A stretch of DNA of 64,000 bases from Prorocentrum cordatum (GCA_963575745.1 CAUYUJ010015518.1:101001-165000); one strand, 5' to 3'; shown: positions 41,230 through 54,452, numbered from the stretch's first letter. Made by a program: numbers and translations. The notes: a model not told the origin generated them from the letters alone.

Positions 41230-44200
41230 GGCTCGAAGTAGTCTGCGCTTGCGGGTGGGTCCTTTTACCTAACAGCGAAGACTGATCGGTTTCTAGTGGT
41301 GTCAAAAGAGAGCATCTGATGACTCAGAAGGGAGGTCTGGGCGGTATCCGGACAGCGAGGGCCGGGCTCAGGGCCGGGCTCGTTTTAAGCAAACAGTCGC
41401 ACACTTCGTGCTCTTCGACCTCCCGAAATTCCACTCCCGGGCCACATTGTGAATGCCCGAAGCCAACTGTAGGCCACTTCGTGCTCTACGACTTCCCAGA
41501 ACTCCATTCCTGGGCCACATTTTGGATGCTCGGAGCCTACTGTAAGCCACTTCGTGCTCTTCGACTTCCAGAATTCCATTCCCGGGCCACATTTTGGATG
41601 CTCGGAGCCAACTGTAGGCCACTTCGTGCTCTTCAAGTTCCCAGATCTCCATTCCCGGGCGACATTTTGGATGCCCGGAGCCAACTGTAGGCCACTTCGT
41701 GCTCTACGACTTCCCAGAATTTCATTCCCGGGCCACATTTTGGATGCTCGGAGCCAACTGTAGGCCACTTCGTGCTCTTCGACTTCCCAGATCTCCATTC
41801 CCGGGCTACATTTTGGATGCCCGGAGCCAACTGTAGGCCACCTCGTGCTCTTCGACTTCCCAGAACTCCATTCCCGGGCCACATTTTTGATGCTCGGAGC
41901 CAACTGTAGGCCACTTCGTGCCCTTCGAGGTCCTAGAACCATATTCCCGGGTTACATTTTGAATGCCCAGAGCCAACTTTGCCACTTCGTGTTCTTCGGG
42001 CAATATTTTGCTTATTGGATGTCCCCGTCGTGTCTCTCGCCGCCCGATTGCCGGTTTGTTGCGTTCGTCATCGTGCAGGGCAAGACGGCGGACCCAGGCG
42101 TCATATTGTTACTTAGCAGCTTTTGCTGACAGGTTTCTAGTGGGGTCAAAACAGAGGGGGGTCTGGGCGGGTGCCGGGGAGGAGGGCCGGGAACAGAGCC
42201 GGGCTCGTTTTAAGCCAACAGTCGCACATTTCGTGCTCTTCGACCTCCCAGGATTCAACTCCCGGGCCACATTTTGAATCACCGGAACCGACTGTAGGCC
42301 ACTTCGTGCTCTTCGACTTCCCAGAACTCCATTCCCGGGCCACATTTTGGATGCCCGGAGCCAACTGTAGGCCACTTCGTGCTCTTCGATTTCCGAGATC
42401 TCCATTCCCGGGCGACATTTTGGATGCCCGGAGCCAACTGTAGGCCACTTCGTGCTTTTCGAGTTCCCAGAACTCTATTCCCGGGCCACATTTTGAATGC
42501 CCGGAGTCAACTGTAGGCCACTTCGTGGTCTTCGAGTTCCCAGAATTCCATTCCTGGGCATGATTTTGAATGCCCGGAGCCAACTGTAGGCCATTTCGTG
42601 TTCTTCTAGTTCCCAGAATTCCATCCCGGGCCACATTTTGAATGCTGAGACAGGCTGAGGCTGAGGCTGAAGCAGGCTGAGGCTGAGGCAGGCTGAGGCT
42701 GGCCGAGGCTGCAGGCAGACTGAGGCTGAGGCTGAAGCAGGCTGAGGCTGAGGCAGAGGCAGGCTGAGGCTGAGGCAGGCTGATGCTGAGGCAGGCTGAG
42801 GCTGAGGCTGAGGCTGATGCACGCTGAGGCTGAGGCAGGCTGAGGTTGAGGCCAAGGCTGAAGGCAGACTGAGGCTTTGGCTGAAGCAGGCTGAGGCTGA
42901 GGCTGAGGCTGAGGCAGGCTGAGGCTGAGGCTGAGGCAGGCTGATGCTGAGGCAGGCTGAGGCTGAGGCAGGCTGAGGCTGAGGCTGAGGTTGATGCGCG
43001 CTGAGGCTGAGGCAGGCTGAGGCGGAGGCCGAGGTTGAAGGCAGACTGAGGCTGAGGCTGAAGCAGGCTGAGGCTGAGGCTGAGGCAGGCTGAGGCTGAG
43101 GCTGAGGCTGAGGCTGATGCTGAGGCAGGCTGAGGCTGAGGTTGAGGCTGATGCAGGCTGAGGCTGAGGCAGGCTGAGGCTGAGGCCGAGGCTGAAGGCA
43201 GACTGAGGCTGAGGCTGAAGCAGGCTGAGGCTGAGGCTGAGGCAGGCTGAGGCTGAGGCTGAGGCAGGCTGATGCTGAGGCAGGCTGAGGCTGAGGCTGA
43301 GGCTGATGCAGGCTGAGGCTGAGGCAGGCTGAGGCTGAGGCTGAGGCTGAGGCTGAGGCTGAGGCTGAAGCAGGCTGAGGCTGAGGCTGAGGCAGGCTGA
43401 GGCTGAGGCAGGCTGAGGCTGAGGCTGAGGCAGGCTGAGGCTGAGGCTGTGACTGCGACTGCCGTTGCCACTGCGACTGTCATCGCGAATGCGACTACGA
43501 CTGCGAGAACAGCAGAATTCTACAACTGGATTCTCATCCGAATCTTAAGGGGAATGCTTCCAGATATGCTCCTACACATCGCTGTTAGGTTGCTTTGCCG
43601 GGATAATTACCTAACAGTTTTTGCTGATAGGTTTCTGGTGGTGTCAAAAGAGAGCATCTGGACTCCACAGGAGGGTCTGGGCGGGTGCCGGGGAGGAGGG
43701 CCGGGAACAGAGCCGGGCTCGTTTTAAGCCAACAGTCACACACTTCGTGCTCTTCGACCTCCCAGAACTCCACTCCCGGGCCACATTTTGAATAACCGGA
43801 GCCAACTGTAGGCCACTTCGTGCTCTTCGACTTCCCAGAACTCCATTCCCCGGCCACATTTTGGATGCCCGGAGCCAACTGTAGGCCACTTCGTGCTCTT
43901 CGAGTTCCCAGAACTCCATTCCCGGGCCACATTTTGGATGCCCGGAGCCAACTGTAGGCCACTTCGTGCTCTTCGACTTCCCAGAACTCCATTCCCGGGC
44001 CACATTTTGGATGCCCGGAGCCAACTGTAGGCCACTTCGTGGTCTTCGAGTTCCCAGAACTCCATTCCTGGGCATGATTTTGAATGCCCGGAGCCAACTG
44101 TAGGCCACTTCGTGTTCTTCGAGTTCCCAGAACTCCATTCCCGGGCCACATTTTGAATGCTGAGACAGGCTGAGGCTGAGGCTGAAGGCAGGCTGAGGCT

Positions 44201-46230
44201 GAGGCAGGCTGAGGCTGAGGCCGAGGCTGAAGGCAGACTGAGGCTGAGGCTGAAGCAGGCTGAGGCTGAGGCTGAGGCAGGCTGAGGCTGAGGCTGAGGC
44301 TGATGCTGCAGGCTGAGGCTGAGGCTGAGGCTGATGCAGGCTGAGGCTGAGGCAGGCTGAGGCTGAGGCCGAGGCTGAAGGCAGACTGAGGCTGAGGCTG
44401 AAGCAGGCTGAGGCTGAGGCTGAGGCAGGCTGAGGCTGAGGCTGAGGCAGGCTGAGGCTGAGGCCTGAGGCTGAGGCTGAGGCTGAGGCTGAAGGCTGAG
44501 GCTGAGGCAGAGGCAGGCTGAGGCTGAGGCAGGCTGATGCTGAGGCAGGCTGAGGCTGAGGCTGAGGCTGATGCAGGCTGAGGCTGAGGCAGGCTGAGGC
44601 TGAGGCCGAGGCTGAAGGCAGACTGAGGCTGAGGCTTGAAGGCAGGCTGAGGCTGAGGCAGGCTGAGGCAGGCTGAGGCTGAGGCTGAGGCAGGCTGATG
44701 CTGAGGCAGGCTGAGGCTGAGGCTGATGAGGCAGGCTGAGGCTGAGGCAGGAGGCCGAGGCTGAAGGCAGACTGAGGCTGAGGCTGAAGCAGGCTGAGGA
44801 GGTGAGGCAGGCTGAGGCTGAGGCTGAGGCAGGCTGAGGCTGAGGCTGTGACTGCGACTGCCGTTGCCGCTGCGACTGTCATCGCGAATGCGACTACGAC
44901 TTCGAGAACAGCAGAATTCTACAACTGGATTCTCATCCGAATCTTAAGGGGAATGCTTCCAGATATGCTCCTACACATCGCTGTTAGGTTGCTTTGCCGG
45001 GATAATTACCTAACAGCTTTTGCTGACAGGTTTCTAGTGGGGTCAAAAGAGAGCATCATGACTCCTCAGGGGGGTCTGGGCGGGTGCCGGGGAGGAGAAC
45101 CGGGAATCGTTTTTCGCCAACAGTCACACACTTCGTGCTCTTCGACCTCCCAGAACTCCATTCCCGGGCCACATTCTGGAGAACTGGGAACAGAGCCGGG
45201 CTCGCTTTTCGCCAACAGTCACACACTTCGTGCTCTTCGACCTCCCAGAACTCCATTCCCGGGCCACATTCTGGAGAACCGGGAACAGAGCCGGGCTTGT
45301 TTTTCGTCAACAGTCACACACTTCGTGCTCTTCGACTTCCCAGAACTCCATTCCCGGGCTACATTTTGAGTGCCCGGAGCCAACTGTAGGCCACTTCGTG
45401 CTCTTCGAGTTCCCAGAACTCCATTCCCGGGCCACATTTTGAATGCCCGGAGCCAACTGTAGGCCACTTCGTGCTCTTCGAGTTCCCAGAACTCCATTCC
45501 CGGGCCACATTTTGAATGCCCGGAGCCAACTGTAGGCCACTTCGTGCTCTTCGATTTCCCAGAACTCCATTCCCGGGCCACATTTTGGATGCCCGGAGCC
45601 AACTGTAGGCCACTTCGTGGTCTTCGAGTTCCCAGAACTCCATTCCCGGGCCACATTTTGGATGCCCGGAGCCAACTGTAGGCCACTTCGTGCTCTTCGA
45701 GTTCCCAGAACTCCATTCCTGGGCATGATTTTGAATGCCCGGAGCCAACTGTAGGCCACTTCGTGTTCTTCTAGTTCCCAGAACTTCATTCCTGGGCCAC
45801 ATTTTGAATGCTGAGGCAGGCTGATGCTGCGGCCGAGGCAGGCTGAGGCTGAGGCAGGCTGAGGCTGAGGCCGAGGCTGAAGGCAGACTGAGGCTGAGGC
45901 TGAAGCAGACTGAGGCTGAGGCTGAGGCAGGCTGAGGCTGAGGCTGAGGCTGATGCTGCTGAGGCTGAGGCAGGCTGAGGCTGAGGCTGAGGCTGATGCA
46001 GGCTGAGGCTGAGGCAGGCTGAGGCTGAGGCCGAGGCTGAAGGCAGACTGAGGCTGAGGCTGAAGCAGGCTGAGGCTGAGGCTGAGGCAGGCTGAGGCTG
46101 AGGCTGAGGCTGAGGCTGAGGCTGAGACTTTTGCTGCGACTCTGCGAATCTACGACTAGAGGGGAATCTGCTTTCAGATATGCTTCCACATATCGCTGTT
46201 AGGTTGCTTTGCCGGGATATTTTTTCCCCA
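41230..46230. repeat. Macrosatellite, first block (three units)
   Basis: Each unit has three parts. Part 1 is 73-bp repeats with GCCCGGAGCCAACTGTAGG and CCATTCCCGGGCCACATTTTG (exact 73-bp steps at 41679, 41752 and 41825). Part 2 is CTGAGG hexamers with GCAGGCTGAGGCTGAGGC phrasing (42640-43445, 44155-44845, 45805-46120). Part 3 is a conserved module with TGACTGCGACTGCCGTTGCC, AGCAGAATTCTACAACTGG, GCTGTTAGGTTGCTTTGCC and TTTCTAGTGGGGTCAAAAG that leads into the next unit. Ser/Leu/Gln/Pro- and Trp/Arg-rich frames are by-products. Confidence 0.95.
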
Positions 46231-46314
46231 TATCCTAAGATGGGGTTCTTGTTATTACTTGGACGCCTCCTACTCCTTCTCCTCCCTCCTCCTCTTTTCT
46301 CCTCCCCTCCTGTC

Positions 46315-46600
46315 GGACTTACTCATACTCACACTTGCTCATACACAGACTTACTCATACTACTCACACCCAGACGTACTCATACACAGACTCACTCATA
46401 CCCAGACTTACTCATACACAGTATTAGTCATACTCAGACTTACTCATACCCAGACGTACACATACACAGACTTTCTCATACACAGACCTACTCATACCCA
46501 GACTTACTCATACACAGACTTACTCATACACAGACTTACTCATACTCAGGCATACTCATACTCAGACCTACTCATACTCAGACTTACTCAACACACATCA
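46315..46600. repeat. 16-bp minisatellite TTACTCATACACAGAC
   Basis: About 17 units with CAC/CTC/CCC variants. It borders the second 152-bp array. Confidence 0.9.
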
Positions 46601-47110
46601 GATTTGGAGGATGTCTCAAGCGGGGCGCTGGTTTCAGCACCCCTAAGGGGAGCCGCCAGGGGTGGTTGCACGGGCTCGTTCGCGGCCATTTTGTGGGGAT
46701 GTCTCAGGCGGTTTGCTTGTTTCTGGGCCCAACATCCTTCGCTTGGAGAGCAGATTGTGAGGATGTCTCAGGCGGGGCGCTGGTTTCAGCACCCCTAAGG
46801 GGAGCCGCCAGGGGTGGTTGCACGGGCTCGTTCGCGGCCATTTTGTGGGGATGTCTCAGGCGGTTTGCTTGTTTCTGGGCCCAACATCCTTCGCTTGGAG
46901 AGCAGATTGTGAGGATGTCTCAGGCGGGGCGCTGGTTTCAGCACCCCTAAGGGGAGCCGCCAGGGGTGGTTGCACGGGCTCGTTCGCGGCCATTTGTGGG
47001 GATGTCTCAGGCGGTTTGCTTGTTTCTGGGCCCAACATCCTTCGCTTTCGGAGCAGATTTGGAGGATGTCTCGAGCGAGGCGCTCATTTTCACCCCCCAG
47101 GTGGGCCAGA
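46601..47110 (-). repeat. 152-bp tandem satellite, array 2 (reverse orientation, diverged)
   Basis: GGATGTCTC anchors occur at 46609, 46761, 46913 and 47064 (152, 152 and 151 bp). The reverse complement aligns along its length with the 18413-19328 unit, best at GAGACRTCCC, AAAAT-G-CGCGAACG and GGCTCCCCTT-GGGG. Units inside this array are almost identical to each other. Confidence 0.9.
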
Positions 47111-47164
47111 TTTTGAGGATGTCTCGATCGGTTTGCTTGTTTTGGTGGCCAGGCTCGTGGGCGC

Positions 47165-47450
47165 AGATTCTTTTCAGGATGCCACAGGAGGCTCCAACAG
47201 GCTCCAGGAGGCCCCAGGAGACCACATGAGGTCCCAGGAGGCATCAGGAGGCCACAGAAAGACTCAAGAGGCCACAGGATGTCCCAAGAGGCTCCAGGAG
47301 GCCCCAGGAAGCTCCAGAAGGCTTCAGGAAACCACAGGAGGCCCCAGGAGGCAACAGGAAGCGCCAGGAGGCCTCGGAAGGCAACAGGAGGCCCCGAGAG
47401 GCCCCAGGAGCAGGAGGCCTCAGAAGGCAACAGGAGTGGCTCCAATCCCA
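47165..47450. repeat. CAGGAGGCCC minisatellite
   Basis: 9-12 bp units of CCAGGAGGC and CACAGGAGGC with variants. A short recurrence lies at 47725-47810. Confidence 0.85.
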
Positions 47451-47453
47451 TGT

Positions 47454-47715
47454 GTTTTACGTATGCTCCTATCGATTGGGCCTCACCTGGAGCACGATTC
47501 TTTGATGTTCTACGTATGTTTCTATAGATGGTCCTTCTCCTGTGTACACAGTCCTAAATGTTTTACTCATGTTCCTATGTATTGGGCCTCTCCTGGGGCA
47601 CGAGTCCTTGGTGTTTTACGCGTGTTCCTATATATTGCCCTTCTCCTGTGGCTCTAATCCGCAATGTTTTATGTACGTCTGTTGCTATAGATTGCGCCTC
47701 TCCTGGGGCACGAAA
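47454..47715. repeat. 53-bp degenerate tandem repeat
   Basis: Five units anchored on GTTTTACGTATGTTCCTAT followed by TGGGCCTCTCCTGGGGCACGA, spaced about 53 bp. Confidence 0.8.
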
Positions 47716-47829
47716 CCTTCCTAGGAGGTCCCAGGAGGTCCCAAGAGGCTCCTGGAGACCCCAGGAAGCCCCAGTAGGTTTCAGGAGGCCCCAGGAGGCC
47801 CCAGGCTCATGCACAGAGACGCGCTCGTA

Positions 47830-48020
47830 CTACTGAGGCTCATTCACACTCCAATTCATTCGCAGTTAGATTGATGTCCAGACCGTCACAACTGAAGCCC
47901 GTTAATATTCGAAAGCTCTTGCGCCTAGACATTCACGGCGGACAGGTCCATGCGAGTAGATGCACATATGGGGAGCTCCACGCAGTGAATAATTTTGTAT
48001 AGAATGCAAGGAACCACGGC
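47830..48020. other. Unassigned sequence
   Basis: Complex spacer before the macrosatellite resumes. Nothing recognised. Confidence 0.35.
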
Positions 48021-51000
48021 GCATTACCTAACAGCTTTTGCTGATAGGTTTCTAGTGGGGTCAAAAGAGAGCATCTGGACTCCACAGGGGGGTCTGGGCG
48101 GGTGCCGGGGAGGAGGGCCGGGAACAGAGCCGGGCTCGTTTTAAGCCAACAGTCATACACTTCGTGCTCTTCGACCTCCCAGAACTCCATTCCCGGGCCA
48201 CATTTTGAATAACCGGAGCCAACTGTAGGCCACTTCGTGCTCTTCGACTTCCCAGAATTCCATTCCCGGGCCACATTTTGGATGCCCGGAGCCAACTGTA
48301 GGCCACTTCGTGCTCTTCGACTTCCTAGAACTTCATTCCCGGGCCACATTTTGGATGCCCAGAGCCAACTGTAGGCCACTTCGTGCTCTTCGAGTTCCCA
48401 GCACCCCATTCCCGGGCCACATTTTGAATGCCCGGAGCCAACTGTAGGCCACTTCGTGGTCTTCGAGTTCCCAGAACTCCACTCCTGGGCATCATTTTGA
48501 ATGCCCGGAGCCAACTGTAGGCCACTTCGTGTTCTTCGAGTTCCCAGAATTCCATTCCCGGGCCACATTTTGAATGCTGAGACAGGCTGAGGCTGAGGCT
48601 GAAGCAGGCTGAGGCTGAGGCCGAGGCTGAAGGCAGACTGAGGCTGAGGCTGAAGCAGGCTGAGGCTGAGGCTGAGGCTGAGGCAGGCTGAGGCTGAGGC
48701 TGAGGCAGGCTGAGGCTGATGCAGACTGAGGCTTAGGCTGAGGCTGATGCAGGCTGAGGCTGAGGCAGGCTGAGGCTGAGGCCAAGGCTGAAGGCAGACT
48801 GAGGCTTTGGCTGAAGCAGGCTGAGGCTGAGGCTGAGGCTGAGGCTGAGGCAGGCTGAGGCTGAGGCTGAGGCAGGCTGATGCTGAGGCAGGCTGAGGCT
48901 GATGCTGAGGCTGATGCTGAGGCAGGCTGAGGCTGAGGCTGAGGCTGATGCAGGCTGATGCTGAGGCAGGCTGATGCTGAGGCCGAGGCTGAAGGCAGAT
49001 TAAGGCTGAGGCTGAAGCAGGCTGAGGCTGAGGCAGAGGCAGGCTGAGGCTGAGGCTGAGGCTGGCTGATGCTGAGGCTGGCTGATGCTGAGGCAGGCTG
49101 AGGCTGAGGCTGAGGCTGATGCAGGCTGAGGCTGAGGCAGGCTGAGGCTGAGGCCGAGGCTGAAGGCAGACTGAGGCTGAGGCTGAAGCAGGCTGAGGCT
49201 GAGGCTGAGGCAGGCTGAGGCGGAGGCAGGCTGAGGCTGAGGCTGAGGCTGAGGCAGGCTGAGGCTGAGGCCGAGGCTGCAGGCAGACTGAGGCTGAGGC
49301 TGAAGCAGGCTGAGGCTGAGGCAGGCTGAGGCTGAGGCTGAGTCAGGCTGAGGCTGAGGCTGTGACTGCGACTGCCGTTGCCACTGCGACTGTCATCGCG
49401 AATGCGACTACGACTGCGAGAACAGCAGAATTCTACAACTGGATTCTCATCTGAATCTTAAGGGAATGCTTCCAGATATGCTCCTACACATCGCTGTTCG
49501 GTGCTTTGCCTGGGATAATTTTTACCTAACCGCGAAGACTGATAGGTTTTCTAGTAGGGTCAGTTTCTAGTAGGTCAAAAGAGAGCATCAGACTCCCCAG
49601 GGGGGTTGGCGCGATCCGGGGGAGGGTGCCGGGGATTTTTTTAGCCAACAGTTGCACACTTCGTGGTCTTCGAGGTCCCAGAACTCCATTCCTGGGCATG
49701 ATTTCGAATGCCCGGAGCCAACTGTAGGCCACTTCGTGGTCTTCGAGTTCCCAGAACTCCGTTCTTGGGCATGATTTTGAATGCCCGGAGCCAACTGTAG
49801 GCCACTTCGTGGTCTTCGAGTTCCCAGAACTCCGTTCTTGGGCATGATTTTGAATGCCCGGAGCCAACTGTAGGCCACTTCGTGGTCTTCGAGTTCCCAG
49901 AACTCCGTTCTTGGGCATGATTTTGAATGCCCGGAGCCAACTGTAGGCCACTTCGTGGTCTTCGAGTTCCCAGAACTTTATTCCCCCGCGCCTACATTTT
50001 GAGGCTGAGGCTGAGGCTGAGGCAGGCTGAGGCGAGGCTGAGGCAGGCTGATGCTGAGGCAGGCTAAGGCTGAGGCTGAGGCTGATGCAGGCTGAGGCTG
50101 AGGCAGGCTGAGGCTGAGGCTGAGGCAGGCTGAGGCTGAGGCTGAGGCCGAGCCAGGCTGAGGCTGAGGCCGAGGCAAGCCGAGGCAGGCTGAGGCTGAG
50201 GCTGAGGCTGATGCTGAGGCAGGCTGGGCTGAGCTGAGGCTGATGCAGGCTGAGTCTGAGGCAGGCTGAGCTGAGGCCGAGCTGAAGCAGGCTGAGGCTG
50301 AGGCAGAAGCAGGCTGAGACTGACGCAAGGCAGGCTGAGGCTGACTGGAGGCAGGCTGATGCTGAGGCAGGCTGAGTCTTGAGGCACCGAGGCTGATGCC
50401 GGCTGAGGCTCGAGGCTGCCTGAGGCTGAGGCCTAGTCTGAAGGCAGACTAAGGCTGAGCGCTGAAGCAGTGCTGAGCTGAGGCTGAAGCAGGCTGGAGG
50501 CTGGGGTGAGGCAGCTGATGCTGAGCAGGCTGAGGCTGAGGCTGAGGCCTCATGCAGGCTGAGGCTCATGCTAGGCTGAGGCTGAGGCAGGCTGAGGCGG
50601 AGGCCGAGGCTGAAGGCAGGCTGAGGCTGAGGCTGAAGCAGGCTGAGGCTGAGGCTGAGGCAGGCTGCGGCTGAGGCTGAGGCAGGCTGATGCTGATGCA
50701 GGCTGAGGCTGAGGCTGAGGCTGATGCAGGCTGAGGCTGAGGCAGGCTGAGGCTGAGGCCGAGGCCGACGGCAGACTGAGGCTGAGGCTGAAGCAGGTTG
50801 AGGCTGAGGCAGAGGCAGGCTGAGGCTGAGGCTGAGGCAGGCTGATGCTGAGGCAGGCTGAGGCTGAGGCTGAGGCTCATGCAGGCTGAGGCTGATGCAG
50901 GCGGAGGCTGAGGCCGAGGCTGAAGGCAGACTGATGCTGATGCTGAAGCAGGCTGAGGCTGAGGCTGAGGCAGGCTGAGGCTGAGGCTGAGGCAGGCTGA

Positions 51001-51830
51001 TGCTGAGGCAGGCTGAGGCTGAGGCTGAGGCTGATGCAGGCTGAGGCTGAGGCAGGCTGAGGCTGAGGCCGAGGCTGAAGGCAGACTGAGGCTGAGGCCG
51101 AAGCAGGCTGAGGCTGAGGCTGAGGCAGGCTGAGGCTGAGGCTGAGGCAGGCTGATGCTGAGGCAGGCTGAGGCTGAGGCTGAGGCTGATGCAGGCTGAG
51201 GCTGAGGCAGGCTGAGGCTGAGGCCGAGGCTGAAGGCAGACTGAGGCTGAGGCTGAAGCAGGCTGAGGCTGAGGCTAAGGCAGGCTGAGGCTGAGGCTGA
51301 GGCAGGCTGATGCTGAGGCAGACTGAGGCTGAGGCTGAGGCTCATGCAGGCTGAGGCTGAGGCAGGCTGAGGCTGAGGCCGAGGCTGAAGGCAGACTGAG
51401 GCTGAGGCTGAAGCAGGGTGAGGCTGAGGCTGAGGCAGGCTGAGGCTGAGGCTGAGGCAGGCTGATGCTGAGGCAGGCTGAGGCTGAGGCTGAGGCTGAT
51501 GCAGGCTGAGGCTGAGGCAGGCTGAGGCTGAGGCCAAGGCTGAAGGCAGACTGAGGCTGAGGCTGAAGCAGGCTGAGGCTGAGGCTGAGGCAGGCTGAGG
51601 CTGAGGCAGGCTGAGGCTGAGGCAGGCTGAGGCTGAGGCTGAGGCAGGCTGAGGCTGAGGCTGTGACTGCGACTGCCGTTGCCACTGCGACTGTCATCGC
51701 GAATGCGACTGCGACTGCGAGAACAGCAGAAATCTAAAACTGGATTCTCATCTGAATCTTAAGGGGAATGCTTCCAGATATGCTCCTACACATCGCTGTT
51801 AGGTTGCTTTGCCGGGATACTTTTCTTCTT
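48021..51830. repeat. Macrosatellite, second block (two units)
   Basis: Same architecture as 41230-46230: conserved module, 73-bp repeats (48160-48575 and 49650-49985), CTGAGG hexamer blocks (48580-49360 and 50000-51660), and closing module (51663-51825). The 73-bp units at 49680-49970 are nearly identical and use GTTCTTGGGCATGATTTTG instead of the SmaI-type core. Confidence 0.95.
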
Positions 51831-52119
51831 GTCTGCCTGTCAATCTCTGCGGAAGCTTGGCTGTGCAGTCGCCTACAGCAGAAAACAACTCTTGGCTGCC
51901 CCTGCAACCATGGTAGAAATCGAGATCCCATGATCCCGTGAGTTGAAGCAGTGGAATTTCAGAATTCTTTTGTTTCAACCTCACCTCCTGCTTTTTTCCC
52001 AACCAACCTGTGTTGTTGGGTCCTCGTTTTGAAGAGACGGTCCCCGCGTTCCTTCCTCCTTCCTCCTTTCTCCTCCTCCCCTTCCTCCCCCCTTCCTCCC
52101 CCTCCCACACCCATTCTGG
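51831..52119. other. Left flank of the 90-bp satellite
   Basis: Contains AGAATTCTTTTGTTTCAACC (51961), also at 38820, and a TCC-rich patch (52045-52105). No gene. Confidence 0.5.
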
Positions 52120-53970
52120 TAACCCCTCACACGTTTCGTGGCCCCATAGGGAGCTCCACCGAAGGCCCCAGTGGCTGCGCCCGCATGCGGTTCCACCCCC
52201 CATTCTGGCACACCCCTCACACGCTTCGTGGCCCCATGGGGAGGAGCTCCACCGAGAAAAAGGCCCAGTGGCTGCGCTCCGCGATTCCGGTTCCACCCCC
52301 CATTCTGGCAAACCCTTTCACACCAGCGTTTCGTTGGCCCCCTAGGGAGCTCCACGAAGGCCACCAGTGCGCTGCGCCCGCATGCGTTTCCAACCCCCAT
52401 TTGGCACCACCCCTCCAAGTTTTCGTGGCCCCATAGGGAGCTCCACCGAAGGCCCAGTGGCTGCGCCGCCATGCAGGTTCAACCCCACCAGTTGGCACGA
52501 CCCCTCACACATTTCGTGGCCCCATAGGAATAGTTCCACCGAAGGCCCAGTGGCTGCGCCGCATGCGGTTCCACCCCCCATTCTGGCACACCCTTCACAC
52601 GTTTCGTGGCCCCATAGGGAGCTCCACCGAAGGCCCCAGTGGCTGCGCCCGCATGCGGTTCCAGCCCCCCATTTCGGCACACCCCTCACACGTTTCGTGG
52701 CCCCATCGGGAGCTCCACCGAAGGCCCCAGTGGCTGCGCCCGCATGCGGTTCCAACCCCCATTCGGCACACCCCTCACACGTTTCGTGGCCCCATCGGGA
52801 GCTCCACCGAAGGCCCCAGTGGCTGCGCCCGCATGCGGTTCCAACCCCCATTCTAGCACACCCCTCACACGTTTCGTGGCCCCATAGGGAGCTCCACCGA
52901 AGGCCCCAGTGGCTGCGCCCGCATGCGGTTCCACCCACAAGTCTGGCACACCCCTCACACGTTTCGTGGCCCCATAGGGAGCTCCACCGAAGGCCCCAGT
53001 GGCTGCGCCCGCATGCGGTTCCACCCCCATTCTGGCACACCCTCACACGTTTCGTGGCCCCATAGGGAGCTCCACCGAAGGCCCCAGTGGCTGCGCCCGC
53101 ATGCGGTTCCACCCCCCATTCTGGCACACCCCTCACACGTTTCGTGGCCCCATAGGGAGCTCCACCGAAGGCCCCAGTGGCTGCGCCCGCATGCGGTTCC
53201 ACCCCCCATTCTGGCACACCCCTCACACGTTTCGTGGCCCCATAGGGAGCTCCACCGAAGGCCCCAGTGGCTGCGCCCGCATGCGGTTCCACCCCCCATT
53301 CTGGCACACCCCTCACACGTTTCGTGGCCCCATAGGGAGCTCCACCGAAGGCCCCAGTGGCTGCGCCCGCATGCGGTTCCACCCCCCATTCTGGCACACC
53401 CCTCACACGTTTCGTGGCCCCATAGGGAGCTCCACCGAAGGCCCAGTGGCTGCGCCCGCATGCGGTTCCACCCCCCATTCTGGCACACCCCTCACACGTT
53501 TCGTGGCCCCATAGGGAGCTCCACCGAAGGCCCCAGTGGCTGCGCCCGCATGGGGTTCCACCCCCCATTCTGGCACACCCCTCACACGTTTCGTGGCCCC
53601 ATAGGGAGCTCCACCGAAGGCCCCAGTGGCTGCGCCCCCATGCGGTTCCACCCCCCATTCTGGCACACCCCTTCACACGTTTCGTGGCCCCATAGGGAGC
53701 TCCACCGAAGGCCCCAGTGGCTGCGCCCGCATGCGGTTCCACCTCCCATTCTGGCACACCCCTCACACGTTTCGTGGCACCATAGGGAGCTACACCGAAG
53801 GCCCCAGTGGTTGCGCCCGCATGCGGTTCCACCCCCCATTCTGGCACACCCCTCACACGTTTCGTGGCCCCATAGGGAGCTCCACCGAAGGCCCCAGTGG
53901 CTGCGCCCGCATGCGGTTCCAGCCCCTCATTTCTGGCACACCCCTCACTCGTTTCGTGGCCCGGGGGCGC
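52120..53970. repeat. 90-bp satellite, about 20 units
   Basis: The word ATGCGGTTCCACCCCCCAT starts at 53101, 53191 and 53281, exactly 90 bp apart. Central units (52900-53900) are almost identical, while the left end is more diverged. Because 90 bp is 30 codons, long frames stay open on both strands (52923-54101 forward, 52342-53991 reverse), so openness is not evidence of a gene. Confidence 0.95.
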
Positions 53971-54390
53971 CACCGAGGAATATATCCACAATTTCGGTAT
54001 TCACAACTACGTATGGTTGGGTTCTTCGTCAGGCTAATTTTTGCACGAAGACCCCGAGGGGCATCCCAACATACCGTTGCCTGCGTGCAGAAAACGTCTA
54101 ACCCACAGCCCAGGCACTACAACTTGAAACAAAAGGGGAATCCCACCATTCCGTTGTTTCCCAAGTTCGCCCACCTGTCGATTCTTGCACCACAGACCAC
54201 AATTAAGGCCCCAGAAAAGAACCCAGGCAGCCTTCGAGGGCCCCAAGTCGTTGAATACCCGCCTGCAACTTATGATTTCCTCGTTGCCGCAGTTCCCCTT
54301 CTATGCGATTCCGAGGCTCGCGCAGGACCTCCAAAAGAGTCCCTGGACGCAAGAAGCGACAAGGATGATATTCCATGTGTTCGACCATCA
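53971..54390. other. Right flank of the 90-bp satellite
   Basis: Contains TTTTTGCACGAAGACCCCGAG (54036), also at 38853, and complex sequence without a recognised product. Confidence 0.45.
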
Positions 54391-54397
54391 AGCCTAG

Positions 54398-54438
54398 CTA
54401 GAACTTGAGAGCGCGCGAAGCGCGCGCGATGGTTCTAG
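54398..54438. repeat. Nested hairpin with CTAGAAC arms
   Basis: Outer arms CTAGAAC/GTTCTAG and an inner GCGCGC/GCGCGC stem around GAAG-like loop sequence. Confidence 0.8.
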
Positions 54439-54452
54439 TATACTATATGTGC

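Noticed and set aside
42146-51697. Ser/Ala/Gln/Pro repeat proteins on the minus strand
   Set aside because: CTGAGG hexamers give stop-free dipeptide repeats; no start context or flanking domain.
41400-51830. CRISPR-like repeat-spacer arrays
   Set aside because: Units are contiguous 73-bp tandem repeats without unique spacers, in a eukaryotic context.
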